Shown piece by piece: positions 1 through 10,377 of a stretch of DNA of 40,943 nt. Each line of letters starts with the position of its first letter. Within the stretch, counting starts at the first letter, position 1. This stretch comes from Armatimonadota bacterium (lineage in GTDB: Bacteria; Sysuimicrobiota; Sysuimicrobiia; Sysuimicrobiales; Kaftiobacteriaceae). Made by a program: the position numbers and the translations under genes. The notes beneath the pieces were generated by a model. That model was not told the DNA's origin. It ran no database searches and was given only the letters and a program-made list of their open reading frames with translations. Location of the stretch: positions 1-40,943 of the forward strand of contig JACPRY010000024.1 in assembly GCA_016193565.1 (NCBI GenBank), given 5' to 3'.

Positions 1-602
1 AGGAAGCGTTCGGCGTTAGCCGGGCGACGATCCGGCAGGCCCTTCAGGAACTTGTCGCTGAGGGGCTGCTGATCCGCAAGCAGGGCCGGGGGACTTTTGC
101 GGCCACGCCCAAGATCGCCGAGGCCCTGCCCCGTCTCGTGAGCTTCACCGAGGAGATGCGCATGCAAACCCTGGCCCCATCGACCAGGGAAGCGGCGGTG
201 CAGATCGTGGAAGCGCCGAAGCGGGTGGCCGAGGCGCTGGCCACGCCGCCCCGCGAAAGGTTCCTGCGTATCGAGCGCGTGCGCTGCGCCAACGCGGAGC
301 CGATCGTACTGCTGATCTCCTATCTGCCCCGCGCCTTGGGCGTGGATCCCAACGAGGATTTCAGCGGCTCGCTGTATGCCCTGCTGGAGGGGAAGTACGG
401 GGTCAGGTTTGGGAAGGCGTTCCAGGTGATCGAGGCCGCCGCGGCTGACGATTACGTCGCGCAGAAGCTGGAGATCGATGAAGGCGACCCCATTCTTATC
501 ATCCGCCGTGGCGTTTTCTCGAAGTCCGAAGCCCCCGTGGAGTACGTAGAGGGTTTCTACCGGGCGGACCGCTATCGCTACTCGATCCGGTTGGAGCGGT
601 AG
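1..602 (+). CDS. GntR-family transcriptional regulator with UTRA ligand domain (5' end outside window)
   Basis: The reading frame is open from the first bases, so the gene starts upstream; about 199 residues are visible. Residues just inside the window (EAFGVSRATIRQALQEL) are the recognition part of a GntR-type winged helix, followed by the wing (GLLIRKQGRGTFAA). The rest, from about residue 48, matches a UTRA/HutC-like effector domain, with the typical LYALLEGKYGV and a C-terminal YVEGFYRADRYRYSIRLER. Family members usually repress the neighbouring sugar operon and release DNA when a sugar phosphate binds UTRA. The ten-gene sugar operon starts 123 bp downstream on the same strand, so it is the likely target (inference). 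An ATG at 138 opens a shorter frame but would discard the DNA-binding domain. Confidence 0.9.
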   Translation, partial: EAFGVSRATIRQALQELVAEGLLIRKQGRGTFAATPKIAEALPRLVSFTEEMRMQTLAPSTREAAVQIVEAPKRVAEALATPPRERFLRIERVRCANAEPIVLLISYLPRALGVDPNEDFSGSLYALLEGKYGVRFGKAFQVIEAAAADDYVAQKLEIDEGDPILIIRRGVFSKSEAPVEYVEGFYRADRYRYSIRLER

Positions 603-725
603 CCTCTGGGCACCACATGCGCGGAACTGGGCCGCGCAGCACAGACGGCGTGAAAAGGAGGTGGGAGGTGTGGGTGTGCCGATGCCTGCCTATCAATTGA
701 CTCGATACTCGGGGAGGGTTGAGAG

Positions 726-1868
726 ATGTTCATAGGTCGCAAGCGAGCAGGCCAAGTCGCGCTGTTGAGCCTCCTGCTGGGCGGCGTTCTTGCAGTCACC
801 GGGATGACCGGCGCAGCAGCGCCAGCGCGCAAGATCACCGTGTGCTGGACGCCGCCGGATATCACCGGCGTCTTTAAGACAGCTACCGACTTCTTCGAGA
901 AGTCGGCCACCGACGCCAAGAAGCACGCGATCAATGTCGAGGTCATCAGCCGGTCCCCTGCTACCCATGTGGCCTTCGCCGACCAGGTGGCGATCATCGA
1001 GGACTACATCCAGCGTAGGTGCACCGCCATCGCCATCTCGCCGATCGAGGTCGAAGTGGTTATCCCTGCCATCAAGAAAGCCAACTCGGCAAAGATTCCG
1101 GTAATCGTCGTGAACCTGTTGGAGCCCATTCGGGGGGTTGAGGTTGCTTCGTACATCGGATTCGACAACACGGTGGCCGGCATGATCTCCGCGTACTCCC
1201 TGCTGGACTACTACGGCGGCCCCGGAGTGCTCGGCAAGGGCCAGAAGGTATCCGTAAAGTCCGGCACCTTCCTGGATCTCAAATGGTGGGAGACCCTGTA
1301 CAAAAAGGTTAATCCCGAGACGGCTAACATCAAGGCCAATGTGGCGATCATCGAGGGCGTGGCCGGCGGGTTCTTCTCGACGGCCCGGCTGAACGGCTTC
1401 AAGAAGGTCACTGGGCCCTTCTCGGGCGTCAAGGTCGTCGGCGTCCGGGCGGCGGACTGGAACCGGGAGAAGGGGCGGAAGGCTGCGGAGGACTTCCTCA
1501 CCGCGCACCCCAAAGGGACTTTGGACGCGTTCTGGGCTGCATCGAACGAGATGGGACTGGGCGCGATGCTGGCGGCAGAGGCGGCGGGCCGCACCGAGGT
1601 GAAGGTCTTCACCAACGATGTCACCCCGGAATCTGCGGCGCGTATCGCCGAGGGCCGGCTGATCGCCGAAACCTGGCACGGTTTCCCCGAGTGGGGCTGG
1701 TTTGGCACGAAGTTTGCGGTGATGCTGGCTCTCGGGCAGAAGGGCAAGGTGCCGCAGTTGTTCGACATCCGCCCGCGCACGGTTTACAAGGAAAATGCCC
1801 GCCAGTACTATCCGAACACGAAGCTTGAGCCGATCGACTGGGAGGCTATCAAGAAAGCGGCGAAGTAA
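726..1868 (+). CDS. Sugar ABC transporter substrate-binding protein (ribose/periplasmic-binding type)
   Basis: 380 residues. The N-terminus has a basic stretch (MFIGRKRAGQ), a hydrophobic core (LLSLLLGGVLAVTG) and small residues before APARKITV, so it is a secreted or lipid-anchored binding protein. The mature part has the periplasmic-binding-protein type 1 pattern: DQVAIIEDYIQRRCTAIAISP, then IPVIVVN, then a WAASNEMGLGAM segment near the C-terminal lobe. A good ribosome site (GGGGAGGG) lies about 6 bp before the ATG. It is the first gene of the operon and is followed, after an SDR gene, by an RbsA-like double ATPase and an RbsC-like permease, which fixes it as the binding component of a ribose/xylose-type importer. 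The exact sugar cannot be read from sequence. Confidence 0.9.
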   Translation: MFIGRKRAGQVALLSLLLGGVLAVTGMTGAAAPARKITVCWTPPDITGVFKTATDFFEKSATDAKKHAINVEVISRSPATHVAFADQVAIIEDYIQRRCTAIAISPIEVEVVIPAIKKANSAKIPVIVVNLLEPIRGVEVASYIGFDNTVAGMISAYSLLDYYGGPGVLGKGQKVSVKSGTFLDLKWWETLYKKVNPETANIKANVAIIEGVAGGFFSTARLNGFKKVTGPFSGVKVVGVRAADWNREKGRKAAEDFLTAHPKGTLDAFWAASNEMGLGAMLAAEAAGRTEVKVFTNDVTPESAARIAEGRLIAETWHGFPEWGWFGTKFAVMLALGQKGKVPQLFDIRPRTVYKENARQYYPNTKLEPIDWEAIKKAAK

Positions 1869-1879
1869 ATAACGGAACC

Positions 1880-1909
1880 AGGCGGGGGAGAGAGCCATCT
1901 CCCCCGCCT
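1880..1909 (+). promoter_or_regulatory. Intercistronic stem-loop after the binding-protein gene
   Basis: Perfect 12-bp inverted repeat (AGGCGGGGGAGA / TCTCCCCCGCCT) with a 6-nt loop, starting 11 bp after the binding-protein stop codon and ending 18 bp before the SDR start. There is no run of T after it. Such hairpins often protect the 3' end of the binding-protein message or partly terminate it, so that more binding protein than membrane subunits is made. That role is inferred from position. Confidence 0.55.
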
Positions 1910-1927
1910 TCCAGCCTGGAGACGCCC

Positions 1928-2666
1928 ATGGAGCCACCAAGAAGAGTGGCGATGGTCACCGGTGCTGGGAAGGGCATCGGGCAGGCCACGGCTCTGGCGT
2001 TCGTTGAGCGGGGCTTCGCCGTGGGGATCATCAACCGCGGCGAGGAGGCCGGCCGCGCGACGCTGCGCCTGCTGGAGGAGCGGGGCGGCCGCGGCGCGTT
2101 CGTTCAGGCAGATATCTCGAAGCCTGCCGACACCGCCCGCGCCGTGCGGGAGGTGGTGGAGGCCTTCGGCCGGCTGGACGTCCTGGTTAACAACGCCGGC
2201 ATCCACCGGCAGGGGACGGTGCTAGACACCTCAGAGGACGCATGGGACGAGGTGCTGCGGGTGAACCTGACGGGGGCCTTCTTGTGCGCCAAGCACGCCG
2301 CCGCAGAGATGGTCAGGCAGGGGAGCGGGGTGATCATCAACGTCGCCTCTGAGGCCGGGTTAGTGGCGATCAGGGGCCAGGTGGCATACAACGTCTCCAA
2401 GGCTGGGATGGTGATGCTCACCAAGAGCCTGGCCGTCGATCTCGCGCCGCACAACATCCGGGTGAACTGCGTGTGCCCCGGCACCACGGAGACTCCGCTG
2501 GTCTTGGCCATCCTTGAGCGCGCCTCCAATCCCGATGCGGTTCGACGCGATCTCGAGTCGCGCCGACCACAGGGGCGTCTAGGCCGCCCGGAGGAGATCG
2601 CGGAGGCGATCGTCTTCCTGGCGTCGGATGCCTGCGCGTATGCCACCGGCGCCATCCTTTCCGTCG

Positions 2667-2689
<23 letters not shown>
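1928..2689 (+). CDS. SDR-family NAD(P)-dependent oxidoreductase
   Basis: 253 residues, the usual length for a classical short-chain dehydrogenase. The cofactor motif TGAGKGIG is at about residues 11-18, NNAG at about 88-91, the catalytic Ser in INVASEAG and the Tyr-x-x-x-Lys in AYNVSKAG at about 155-159. The C-terminus has the common GAILSVDGGYTAQ ending. Family members oxidise or reduce sugar and polyol hydroxyls (glucose, gluconate, sorbitol types). It sits between the binding protein and the ATPase of the same importer, and its last 23 bases overlap the chosen ATPase start, so the two are translationally linked. The substrate is probably the imported sugar or a derivative (inference). Confidence 0.88.
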
Positions 2690-4192
<1,503 letters not shown>

Positions 4193-4196
<4 letters not shown>

Positions 4197-5236
4197 GAGG
4201 GGATCGGTCGGCACCTGACGTTGCGGTAGAGCGGATTGAAGCGCGGCCGAGTCGTGTCGCGGAGACCGTACTGCAAACCGTGCTTGTCAGAGGGGGTCCG
4301 ATTCTGGCCCTGTTGGTGCTGGCGGCCTACCTGTCTGTGGCCACGCCTTACTTTCTGACTGCAGGGAACTTGACCAACATCCTGCAGCAGTCGGCAGTCA
4401 CCGCCATCCTAGCGGTCGGTCAGACCATCGTCATCATCGGCGCTGGGATCGACCTCTCCGTCGCGGCGGTGCTGGCCTTGTCAGCCTCGCTGGCAGCGGT
4501 GACCATGACGCAGTGGGCGCAGAGCGTGTGGCTCGGTATCCTGCTGGGCCTGCTGGTAGGAACCTTGGTGGGCTTCCTCAACGGGGTGATCATTACCAAA
4601 GGCCGGATCCCTGATTTCATCTCCACCCTGGGCATGATGTCGGCCGCCCGCGGCGTGGCATTGATCATCACCGGCGGCCTGCCTGTACCGTCGCACCTCA
4701 CCGCCACCGTGCTACGCGCCTACCTCCCGCCTCAGGTCATCTGGCTGGGAAGCGGGATGATCTTCGGCGTACCGGTGGCGCCGTTGGTGGCCCTGATGGT
4801 GGCCATCGCGGGTTGGGTGATCCTCCAGCACACGGCCCTGGGGCGGGCCACCTATGCCGTGGGCGGGAACCGCGAGGCCGCCCGTGTGTCGGGCATCGAC
4901 GTGGACCGGATCAAGATTGCGGGCTACACGATCGCCGGCTTAATGGCTGCGATCGGAGGCCTGGTACTCACGGGCCGGCTGAACTCAGCGAACGCATTGA
5001 TGGCGGAGGGGGTAGAACTGCAGTCCATCGCCGCCGTGGTGCTGGGCGGGACGAACCTTTTTGGGGGCGAGGGAAACGTGGGCGGCACCATCGTCGGCGC
5101 GCTGCTGATGGGCGTGCTGGGCAACGGATTGAACCTGCTCAACGTCTCCGCCTTCTGGCAGCGGGTGATCATGGGCACGGTGATCATATTGGTGGTGGTG
5201 GCCGACCAGTGGCGTCGGCGCCGCTTCGCTGCCTGA
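4193..5236 (+). CDS. Sugar ABC transporter permease (RbsC/XylH type)
   Basis: 347 residues from a GTG that overlaps the ATPase stop by 4 bp (GTGA), with a ribosome site GAAGGGG just upstream. The open frame extends much further 5', but that part lies inside the ATPase gene and is not protein-like. From about residue 30 there are eight to ten hydrophobic segments. Family signatures include GAGIDLSVAAVLALSA and, near the C-terminus, AVVLGGTNLFGGEGNVGGT. The product is the inner-membrane pore of the ribose-type importer; members of this family usually work as homodimers. Confidence 0.9.
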
Positions 5237-5254
5237 CAGCAGCCAGGACCGCCG

Positions 5255-6136
5255 ATGCGATACGCAGTCAGCAACTGGATCTATGGTGACGAGCCGCTAG
5301 AGCGGACGTTCAGCCAGCTCCGGCGCTTCGGGTACGACGGGGTGGAGATCAAGGGGGAGCCGGACTACTATGATCCGGTCGAGGTGCGCCGGCTATCTCG
5401 AGAGTACGGCATCCCGGTGACGTCTATCGCCGGCTGGGTCCCCTGGCCCACCGAGAGCCGGGACCTGGCGCATCCCGATCCCCTCGTGCGCGAACGGGCG
5501 GTGGTCTACTTCTCCCGCTGCGTCGACTTCGCATTCGCGGTCGGGGCGGAAATCGTCATCGTCGTCCCCGCCGCCGTGCCCCGGCTTGTGCCGATGGGGT
5601 TTTCGGACGACCCGGAGGTGTGGCCTCAGCTCGTGGAGGCCGAGTGGCGGCTGGCGGTGGAGTCGGTGCAGCGCGCCGCGGACTACGCCCGGCGTCGCAG
5701 AGTCACCCTGGCGATCGAGCCGGTCAACCGGTTTGAGACATTCCTGGTCACGACGGCCGCACAGGCGCTGCAGTTCCTCGACCAGGTCGGCTCGGCGGCG
5801 GTGAAGATCCATCTCGACACGTTCCACATGAACATCGAGGAGGCAGACCCTGCGGGCACTATCCGTCTGGTGGGCTCCCGCCTGGCGAGTATGCACGTTT
5901 CCGACAGCAACCGGCTGGCGGTGGGAGAAGGCCACACGGATTTCCGGGCCCTCCTGCGCGCGCTGGGAGAGGTCGGGTTCGGCGGACCCCTGGTGCTCGA
6001 GCCCCTGCCCCCGGTTCCCAACGCCTTCGTAGCGGCCAGGCTGCAGCGGCTGGCGGATCTGCGCGACACCTACGCCGAGGTCTCCCTGCAGCGCCTGAAG
6101 GAGCTGGAGCGGTCGTTGCGGCAGCCGGTATCCTAG
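5255..6136 (+). CDS. Sugar phosphate isomerase/epimerase (xylose-isomerase-like TIM barrel)
   Basis: 293 residues, typical for the AP-endonuclease 2/xylose-isomerase-like TIM-barrel family. It starts with a barrel strand (MRYAVSNWIYGDEP). The metal-site acids expected in 3-epimerase-like members are visible: Glu in LAIEPVNRFE, Asp/His in KIHLDTFHMN, His in SMHVSDSNR and Glu in PLVLEPLPP. This resembles D-tagatose/D-psicose 3-epimerases and inosose isomerases. It follows the permease by 18 bp and precedes the damaged Gfo/Idh gene, an association common in inositol and rare-sugar operons. Substrate not determined. Confidence 0.82.
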   Translation: MRYAVSNWIYGDEPLERTFSQLRRFGYDGVEIKGEPDYYDPVEVRRLSREYGIPVTSIAGWVPWPTESRDLAHPDPLVRERAVVYFSRCVDFAFAVGAEIVIVVPAAVPRLVPMGFSDDPEVWPQLVEAEWRLAVESVQRAADYARRRRVTLAIEPVNRFETFLVTTAAQALQFLDQVGSAAVKIHLDTFHMNIEEADPAGTIRLVGSRLASMHVSDSNRLAVGEGHTDFRALLRALGEVGFGGPLVLEPLPPVPNAFVAARLQRLADLRDTYAEVSLQRLKELERSLRQPVS

Positions 6137-6163
6137 GCCCAGGGGCAGCAGTCGGAGGGTGTG

Positions 6164-7181
6164 ATGCCTCGCGCAGTGGCGGCGGTGGGTCCATGGTCGC
6201 AACTTGTCGCGCCTGCTGGGCGTGTCCCTGGTCGCCGTCGTGGACTCCGTGGAGGCAGTGCGCGTCCGGGCGGCTCAGGAGCTTAACGCCGCCGCGGAGT
6301 TTGCCACCGTGGAGGAAGCGCTGGCGCACAGCGACTTCGATGCGGTTTGCATTGCCACACCCACGCACACACACCACCCACTCGTGCTTGCTGCGGCCCG
6401 CGCGGGCAAGCACATCTTCTGTGAGAAGCCAATGGCCGTCGCCGAGGATGAGGCGCTGCAGATGATGGAGGCGATCGAGCGGGCCGGGGTCATCTTCCAG
6501 ATCGGGTTCATGCGGCGGTTTGACGAGGAGTTCGTCCATGCAAAGGAACTGATCAGCTCCGGCGCGCTGGGCCACCTCATGGCCGTGCGCGCCACCACGC
6601 GCGGGCCGGGGCTCCCTCCTCCTTGGGCCTGGGACGATGCCAAGAGCGGCGGCTTGCTGGCAGAGGTGAATAGCCACGACTTCGACGCGGTGCGCTGGCT
6701 CACGGGCCGCGAGTTTGCCCGTGTCTTCACGCTCGTGGCCACGAGGAAGGCGGTGGAGGTGTTGCCACAGCATCCGACCTTCTATGATGTGGCGGTGGTG
6801 GCGTTTGCGCTTGACGACGGGACCCCAGGCTCCATCGACGGCGCTTGGCCGGTAGATTACGGCTACGACGCGCGGATGGAGGTGCTTGGGGCTGACGGGA
6901 TGCTGACGATCGGCGCTGTGGGCGCGGGCAGCCTCGTGCACACGACCCGCGACGGCCGGGTGGCCAGGCGGACATTCGGCAGCTGGCGCGACCGCCACCG
7001 AGAAGGGTACCTCGCTGAAGTTCTGCACTTCGTGGAGTGCGTACGAGAAGGAAAGATCCCTGTTGTGACGGCGATCGACGGTCTACGTGCGCTTGAGGTA
7101 GCCACGGCCGCCGCGCGCTCGGCTCGGACGGGCCAGCCCGAACCCGTACCCCGGGCACTGGCGCCGGCTCGGGGGAGCTAG
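6164..7181 (+). pseudogene. Gfo/Idh/MocA-family oxidoreductase, frameshifted in the NAD-binding glycine motif
   Basis: The long frame can only start at TTG 6204 and then lacks the first beta strand and glycine motif. An ATG at 6164, behind a good ribosome site (GGAGGG), opens another frame reading MPRAVAAVG up to about 6190. The long frame resumes as HGRNLSRLLGVSLVAVVDS from 6192. Joining them needs 8 bases that are absent: the expected GxGxxG would run G-(xGx)-H-G. Downstream the protein is intact: CEKPMAVAEDEA with the catalytic-loop Lys, GFMRRFDEEF, and EVNSHDFDAVRWLTG with the IolG-like His/Asp. Family members oxidise inositols or sugars with NAD(P). As written, cofactor binding should be lost; a sequencing error is the alternative. 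Confidence 0.72.
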
Positions 7182-7189
7182 GAGCGCCG

Positions 7190-8245
7190 ATGCATGCCGC
7201 GGTATACGAGGCGAACCGGGGGCTGTCCGTGCAGGAGATCCCCACGCCTCGGTTGCAACCGGGAGAGCTGCTGGTCCGTGTGCGGGCGGCGTCGCTGTGC
7301 GGGACGGATCTCAAGATTCTGCGACATGGTCACTTCAAGATCCCTCCGGGATGCCGGCGCGTGCTTGGCCATGAACTGGCCGGCGACGTCGAGGAGACAC
7401 GTGCGCTCGTTCCCGCTCCCCAGGTCGGCGCGCGCGTGGGCGTGGTACCCAACCTGGGCTGCGGACGGTGTGAGCGGTGCGCGGATGGGGAGGACAACCT
7501 TTGCCGGGAGCACGACGCACTCGGAATCACGCTGGATGGCGGATTTGCCGAGTACGTGCGTATCCCGGCAGCTGCAGTGGCCAGGGGCCACGTCGTGCCC
7601 CTCCCAGAAAGCGTCAGCTATGAGGAAGGCGTGCTCGTGGAGCCGATGTCGTGCGTACTTAACGCGCACGAGGCCGTGCAGACGGAGGCTGGCGATCGCG
7701 TGCTCATCTTCGGCGCCGGACCGATGGGCCTCATGCATCTCCTTATGGCCCGCGCCCGCGGCGCGCGCAGCGTCGTTGTCGCCGATCCCTGGCCCGAGCG
7801 CCGCCGGAGGGCAGAGGAGTTTGGCGCCGATGAGACCGTCCCGCCCGGAGAGGTCGGCGGGCTCGCCGGTGCGGATGGAAGGAAGGGCTTCGACGTGGTA
7901 ATGGTCACGGCTCCCCGTCCGGAGGCACAGCAGCAAGCGATCGAGGCTGCCGCCATTCGGGGCCGCGTGAACTTCTTCGCCGGCCTGCCCGCTGGGACAC
8001 CTCCCCCGGCACTGAACGTAGATGCCGTGCACTACCGTCAGCTGCTGATCACGGGCACGACAGGATCGAACGCGCGGCAGTACCGGCAGACGCTGGAACT
8101 GATTGGGTCGGGACGGCTGGAGCTGGGTCGCCTCATCTCTCGCCGGGCGCCGCTGCAGGATCTGGACGGCGTGGTCAGTGCGATTGCGGCCAAGAAGGAA
8201 CTTAAGGTCATCCTCTATCCCGAAGGGTTCGAGGGGAATATGTGA
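7190..8245 (+). CDS. Zinc-dependent alcohol dehydrogenase (sorbitol/threonine dehydrogenase-like MDR)
   Basis: 351 residues, full length for a medium-chain dehydrogenase. The catalytic zinc region is CGTDLKIL...LGHELAGDV; the structural-zinc lobe has four cysteines in GCGRCERCADGEDNLC. The Rossmann motif is VLIFGAGPMGLMHLL at about residues 165-180, and the acid in VVADPWPERR suggests NAD preference. An AGGAG site precedes the ATG by 5 bases, and the gene follows the Gfo/Idh frame by 8 bp. It probably oxidises a polyol or sugar alcohol brought in by the operon's importer, with the adjacent aldehyde dehydrogenase taking the product further (inference from order). Confidence 0.87.
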   Translation: MHAAVYEANRGLSVQEIPTPRLQPGELLVRVRAASLCGTDLKILRHGHFKIPPGCRRVLGHELAGDVEETRALVPAPQVGARVGVVPNLGCGRCERCADGEDNLCREHDALGITLDGGFAEYVRIPAAAVARGHVVPLPESVSYEEGVLVEPMSCVLNAHEAVQTEAGDRVLIFGAGPMGLMHLLMARARGARSVVVADPWPERRRRAEEFGADETVPPGEVGGLAGADGRKGFDVVMVTAPRPEAQQQAIEAAAIRGRVNFFAGLPAGTPPPALNVDAVHYRQLLITGTTGSNARQYRQTLELIGSGRLELGRLISRRAPLQDLDGVVSAIAAKKELKVILYPEGFEGNM

Positions 8246-8280
8246 AACCGGCCGCGGGGTGACAGAGGCGGGAGGAGCTG

Positions 8281-9720
8281 ATGAGCGTGGAGCGCGTGCA
8301 GCTGTTGATAGATGGTGCGTGGGCCGATGGCCGGGGACGCGAGGAGTTTGTAGTCATCGATCCTGCGGAGGAGGAGGCGATGGGTACGGCCGCAGTCGCC
8401 AGCACAGACGATGTGGACGCCGCGGCGCATGCCGCGGCCCGGGCGTTTGAGCAGTGGTCGTGGACACCCCCGTCTAGTCGTACGTCCATTCTGCGCAAAG
8501 CGGGAGCGCTGGCCAGGGAACGGCTCCCAGAGCTGGCGCGGCTGCTGACGCTGGAGCAGGGTAAACCGCTCAGGGATGCACGCGGCGAGATCCAGGCCAG
8601 CATCGATGCCTTAGAGTACTACAGCGAGGAGACACGACGGATCTTCGGCAAGACGATCCCCACCGAGCAGCCAACCAGGCGGAGCCTCGTCATCCGCCAG
8701 CCGGTGGGGCCCGTGGCCGCCATCGGCCCGTGGAACTATCCCGTGCTGCTCCTGGCGTGGAAGGTCGCTCCTGCACTGGCCGCGGGATGCACCGTGGTGG
8801 TCAAGCCTCCGTCCAGGACCCCGGTGGCCATCACGCGCTTCTTACAGTGCCTGGCGGACGCCGGCGCGCCGCCCGGCGTGGTGAACACGGTGGTCGGTGC
8901 CGGCCGCACGATCGGAACCCACTTAGTCCGGCACCCGTTGATCCGCAAGATCGCCTTCACCGGCGAGACCGAAACGGGGAAGGCCATCATGCGCATGGCT
9001 GCCGACGGGATGAAGCAGATCTCGCTGGAGCTAGGGGGGCAGTGCCCGCTGCTGGTGTTCCGGGACGCAAACCTGGAAGCTGCAGTGAAGGGCGCGGTGT
9101 ACCGCTCGTTCCGGAACACGGGGCAGATCTGCAACGCAGTGAACCGCATCTACGTCCACCGCGACATCTACGACAGGTTCACCGAGGCGTTTGTGGAGCA
9201 GACCCGGCTGCTCCGCCTTGGCCCCGGCCTCGCGGATCCCGACCTGGGGCCGATGACGACGCCGGAGGGATTGCAGAAAGCGATGGAGCACGTGGAGGAT
9301 GCCCGCGCCAGGGGAGCGGTGGTCGCCACCGGCGGCGCGCGACCGTCTGAGTTCAACCGCGGCTACTTTTACATGCCCACCGTGCTGCTGGATGTCAACC
9401 ACTCCATGAAGGTGATGCAGGAGGAGACGTTTGGGCCCGTGGCGCCCATCATGCCCTTCACCTCGGTGGAGGAGGCGATCAGGCTGGCTAACGATACGCC
9501 ATACGGCCTTGTGGCGTACGCCTACACCAGCGACCTGCGCACTGCCACACTGGTAGGAGAGGGGCTGGAAGCCGGGACCGTGGGCATCAACAACGTCGCA
9601 GGCGGCGAGGTGCCCTTCCCGTACGGAGGGTGGAAACAAAGCGGGTTTGGCCTGGAGCTCTCGCACGAGGGATTAGAGGAATACCTCCTGGTCAAGCACA
9701 TTCGCATCGAGCTCTTGTAG
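8281..9720 (+). CDS. NAD(P)-dependent aldehyde dehydrogenase
   Basis: 479 residues, standard for the ALDH superfamily. The cofactor region has GPWNYPVLL and KPPSRTPV; the catalytic Glu is in SLELGGQCPL and the catalytic Cys in RNTGQICNAVNR at about residue 285. The EETFGPVAP motif and the C-terminal PFGG-like region (VPFPYGGWKQSG) are present. A strong ribosome site (GGGAGGAG) lies 5 bp before the ATG. It resembles betaine-aldehyde, succinate-semialdehyde and glycolaldehyde dehydrogenases. Placed between an alcohol dehydrogenase and a phosphoglucose isomerase, it probably turns a sugar-derived aldehyde into an acid. Confidence 0.88.
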   Translation: MSVERVQLLIDGAWADGRGREEFVVIDPAEEEAMGTAAVASTDDVDAAAHAAARAFEQWSWTPPSSRTSILRKAGALARERLPELARLLTLEQGKPLRDARGEIQASIDALEYYSEETRRIFGKTIPTEQPTRRSLVIRQPVGPVAAIGPWNYPVLLLAWKVAPALAAGCTVVVKPPSRTPVAITRFLQCLADAGAPPGVVNTVVGAGRTIGTHLVRHPLIRKIAFTGETETGKAIMRMAADGMKQISLELGGQCPLLVFRDANLEAAVKGAVYRSFRNTGQICNAVNRIYVHRDIYDRFTEAFVEQTRLLRLGPGLADPDLGPMTTPEGLQKAMEHVEDARARGAVVATGGARPSEFNRGYFYMPTVLLDVNHSMKVMQEETFGPVAPIMPFTSVEEAIRLANDTPYGLVAYAYTSDLRTATLVGEGLEAGTVGINNVAGGEVPFPYGGWKQSGFGLELSHEGLEEYLLVKHIRIELL

Positions 9721-9736
9721 CGCAGTGTGGCCACCG

Positions 9737-10333
9737 ATGGAACCGCTAAAGAATCAGGTGCGGCTTGACGGTATGCCCGCGCTGCTGCCACACGCGCGCC
9801 GGGTGGCGCGGCGGGCGAGCGACTTGCGTGGGTATTTCGTCGACGACGCGGCCCTGGAGGCGCTGATTCGCCGAGACAACCCGGTCATCTACGAAGTCTT
9901 TGAGCCGTCAGTGCCGGAAGCACCCGGACAGATCATGTACGGCATTACGGTGTTGTATCCGGGACGCGTGGGCCGAGAATACTTCATGACTAAAGGCCAC
10001 TATCACGCGCGGCGAAAGACAGCGGAGGTGTACTACGGGCTGGACGGTCAGGGCCGTCTGGTACTGCAGAGCGAGGACGGTCGGTCCCATGTCGACGATC
10101 TTGAGCCCGGCACTGTCATCTACGTTCCGCCGGGGTGGGCCCACCGGAGTGTCAATGTCGGCGTCAGGCCGCTCGTCTTCCTCTATGCCTTTCCGGCGGA
10201 GGCAGGACATGACTATGCCGCGATTGCGCAGCACGGATTTGCCAAACTCGTCGTGGATCAAGGGGGCACTGCTGCCGTAGTCGACCGATCATCCTGGCTG
10301 GCCGTGCCGTCGCGAGATCACCGAATGCGCTAG
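9737..10333 (+). CDS. Cupin-type (archaeal-type) glucose-6-phosphate isomerase
   Basis: 198 residues from the ATG at 9737, beginning 16 bp after the ALDH stop; a GTG at 9725 is possible. The fold-defining stretch is GHYHARRKTAEVYYGLDGQG, followed by PPGWAHRSVN. With this start the metal ligands fall at His88, His90, Glu97 and His136, the same numbers I recall for the Pyrococcus furiosus cupin phosphoglucose isomerase. The enzyme interconverts aldose and ketose 6-phosphates and is unrelated to the usual bacterial Pgi. In this operon it may act on a rare sugar phosphate rather than in central glycolysis (inference). Confidence 0.85.
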   Translation: MEPLKNQVRLDGMPALLPHARRVARRASDLRGYFVDDAALEALIRRDNPVIYEVFEPSVPEAPGQIMYGITVLYPGRVGREYFMTKGHYHARRKTAEVYYGLDGQGRLVLQSEDGRSHVDDLEPGTVIYVPPGWAHRSVNVGVRPLVFLYAFPAEAGHDYAAIAQHGFAKLVVDQGGTAAVVDRSSWLAVPSRDHRMR

Positions 10334-10377
10334 GTGCCGGGAAAGTTGGGACCGCGGCACCCGATCCGAGGGATTCC

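Noticed and set aside
693-1940. Long minus-strand frame opposite the binding-protein gene
   Set aside because: High-GC codon bias creates long antisense frames; the plus strand carries a clear binding protein with signal peptide and ribosome site.
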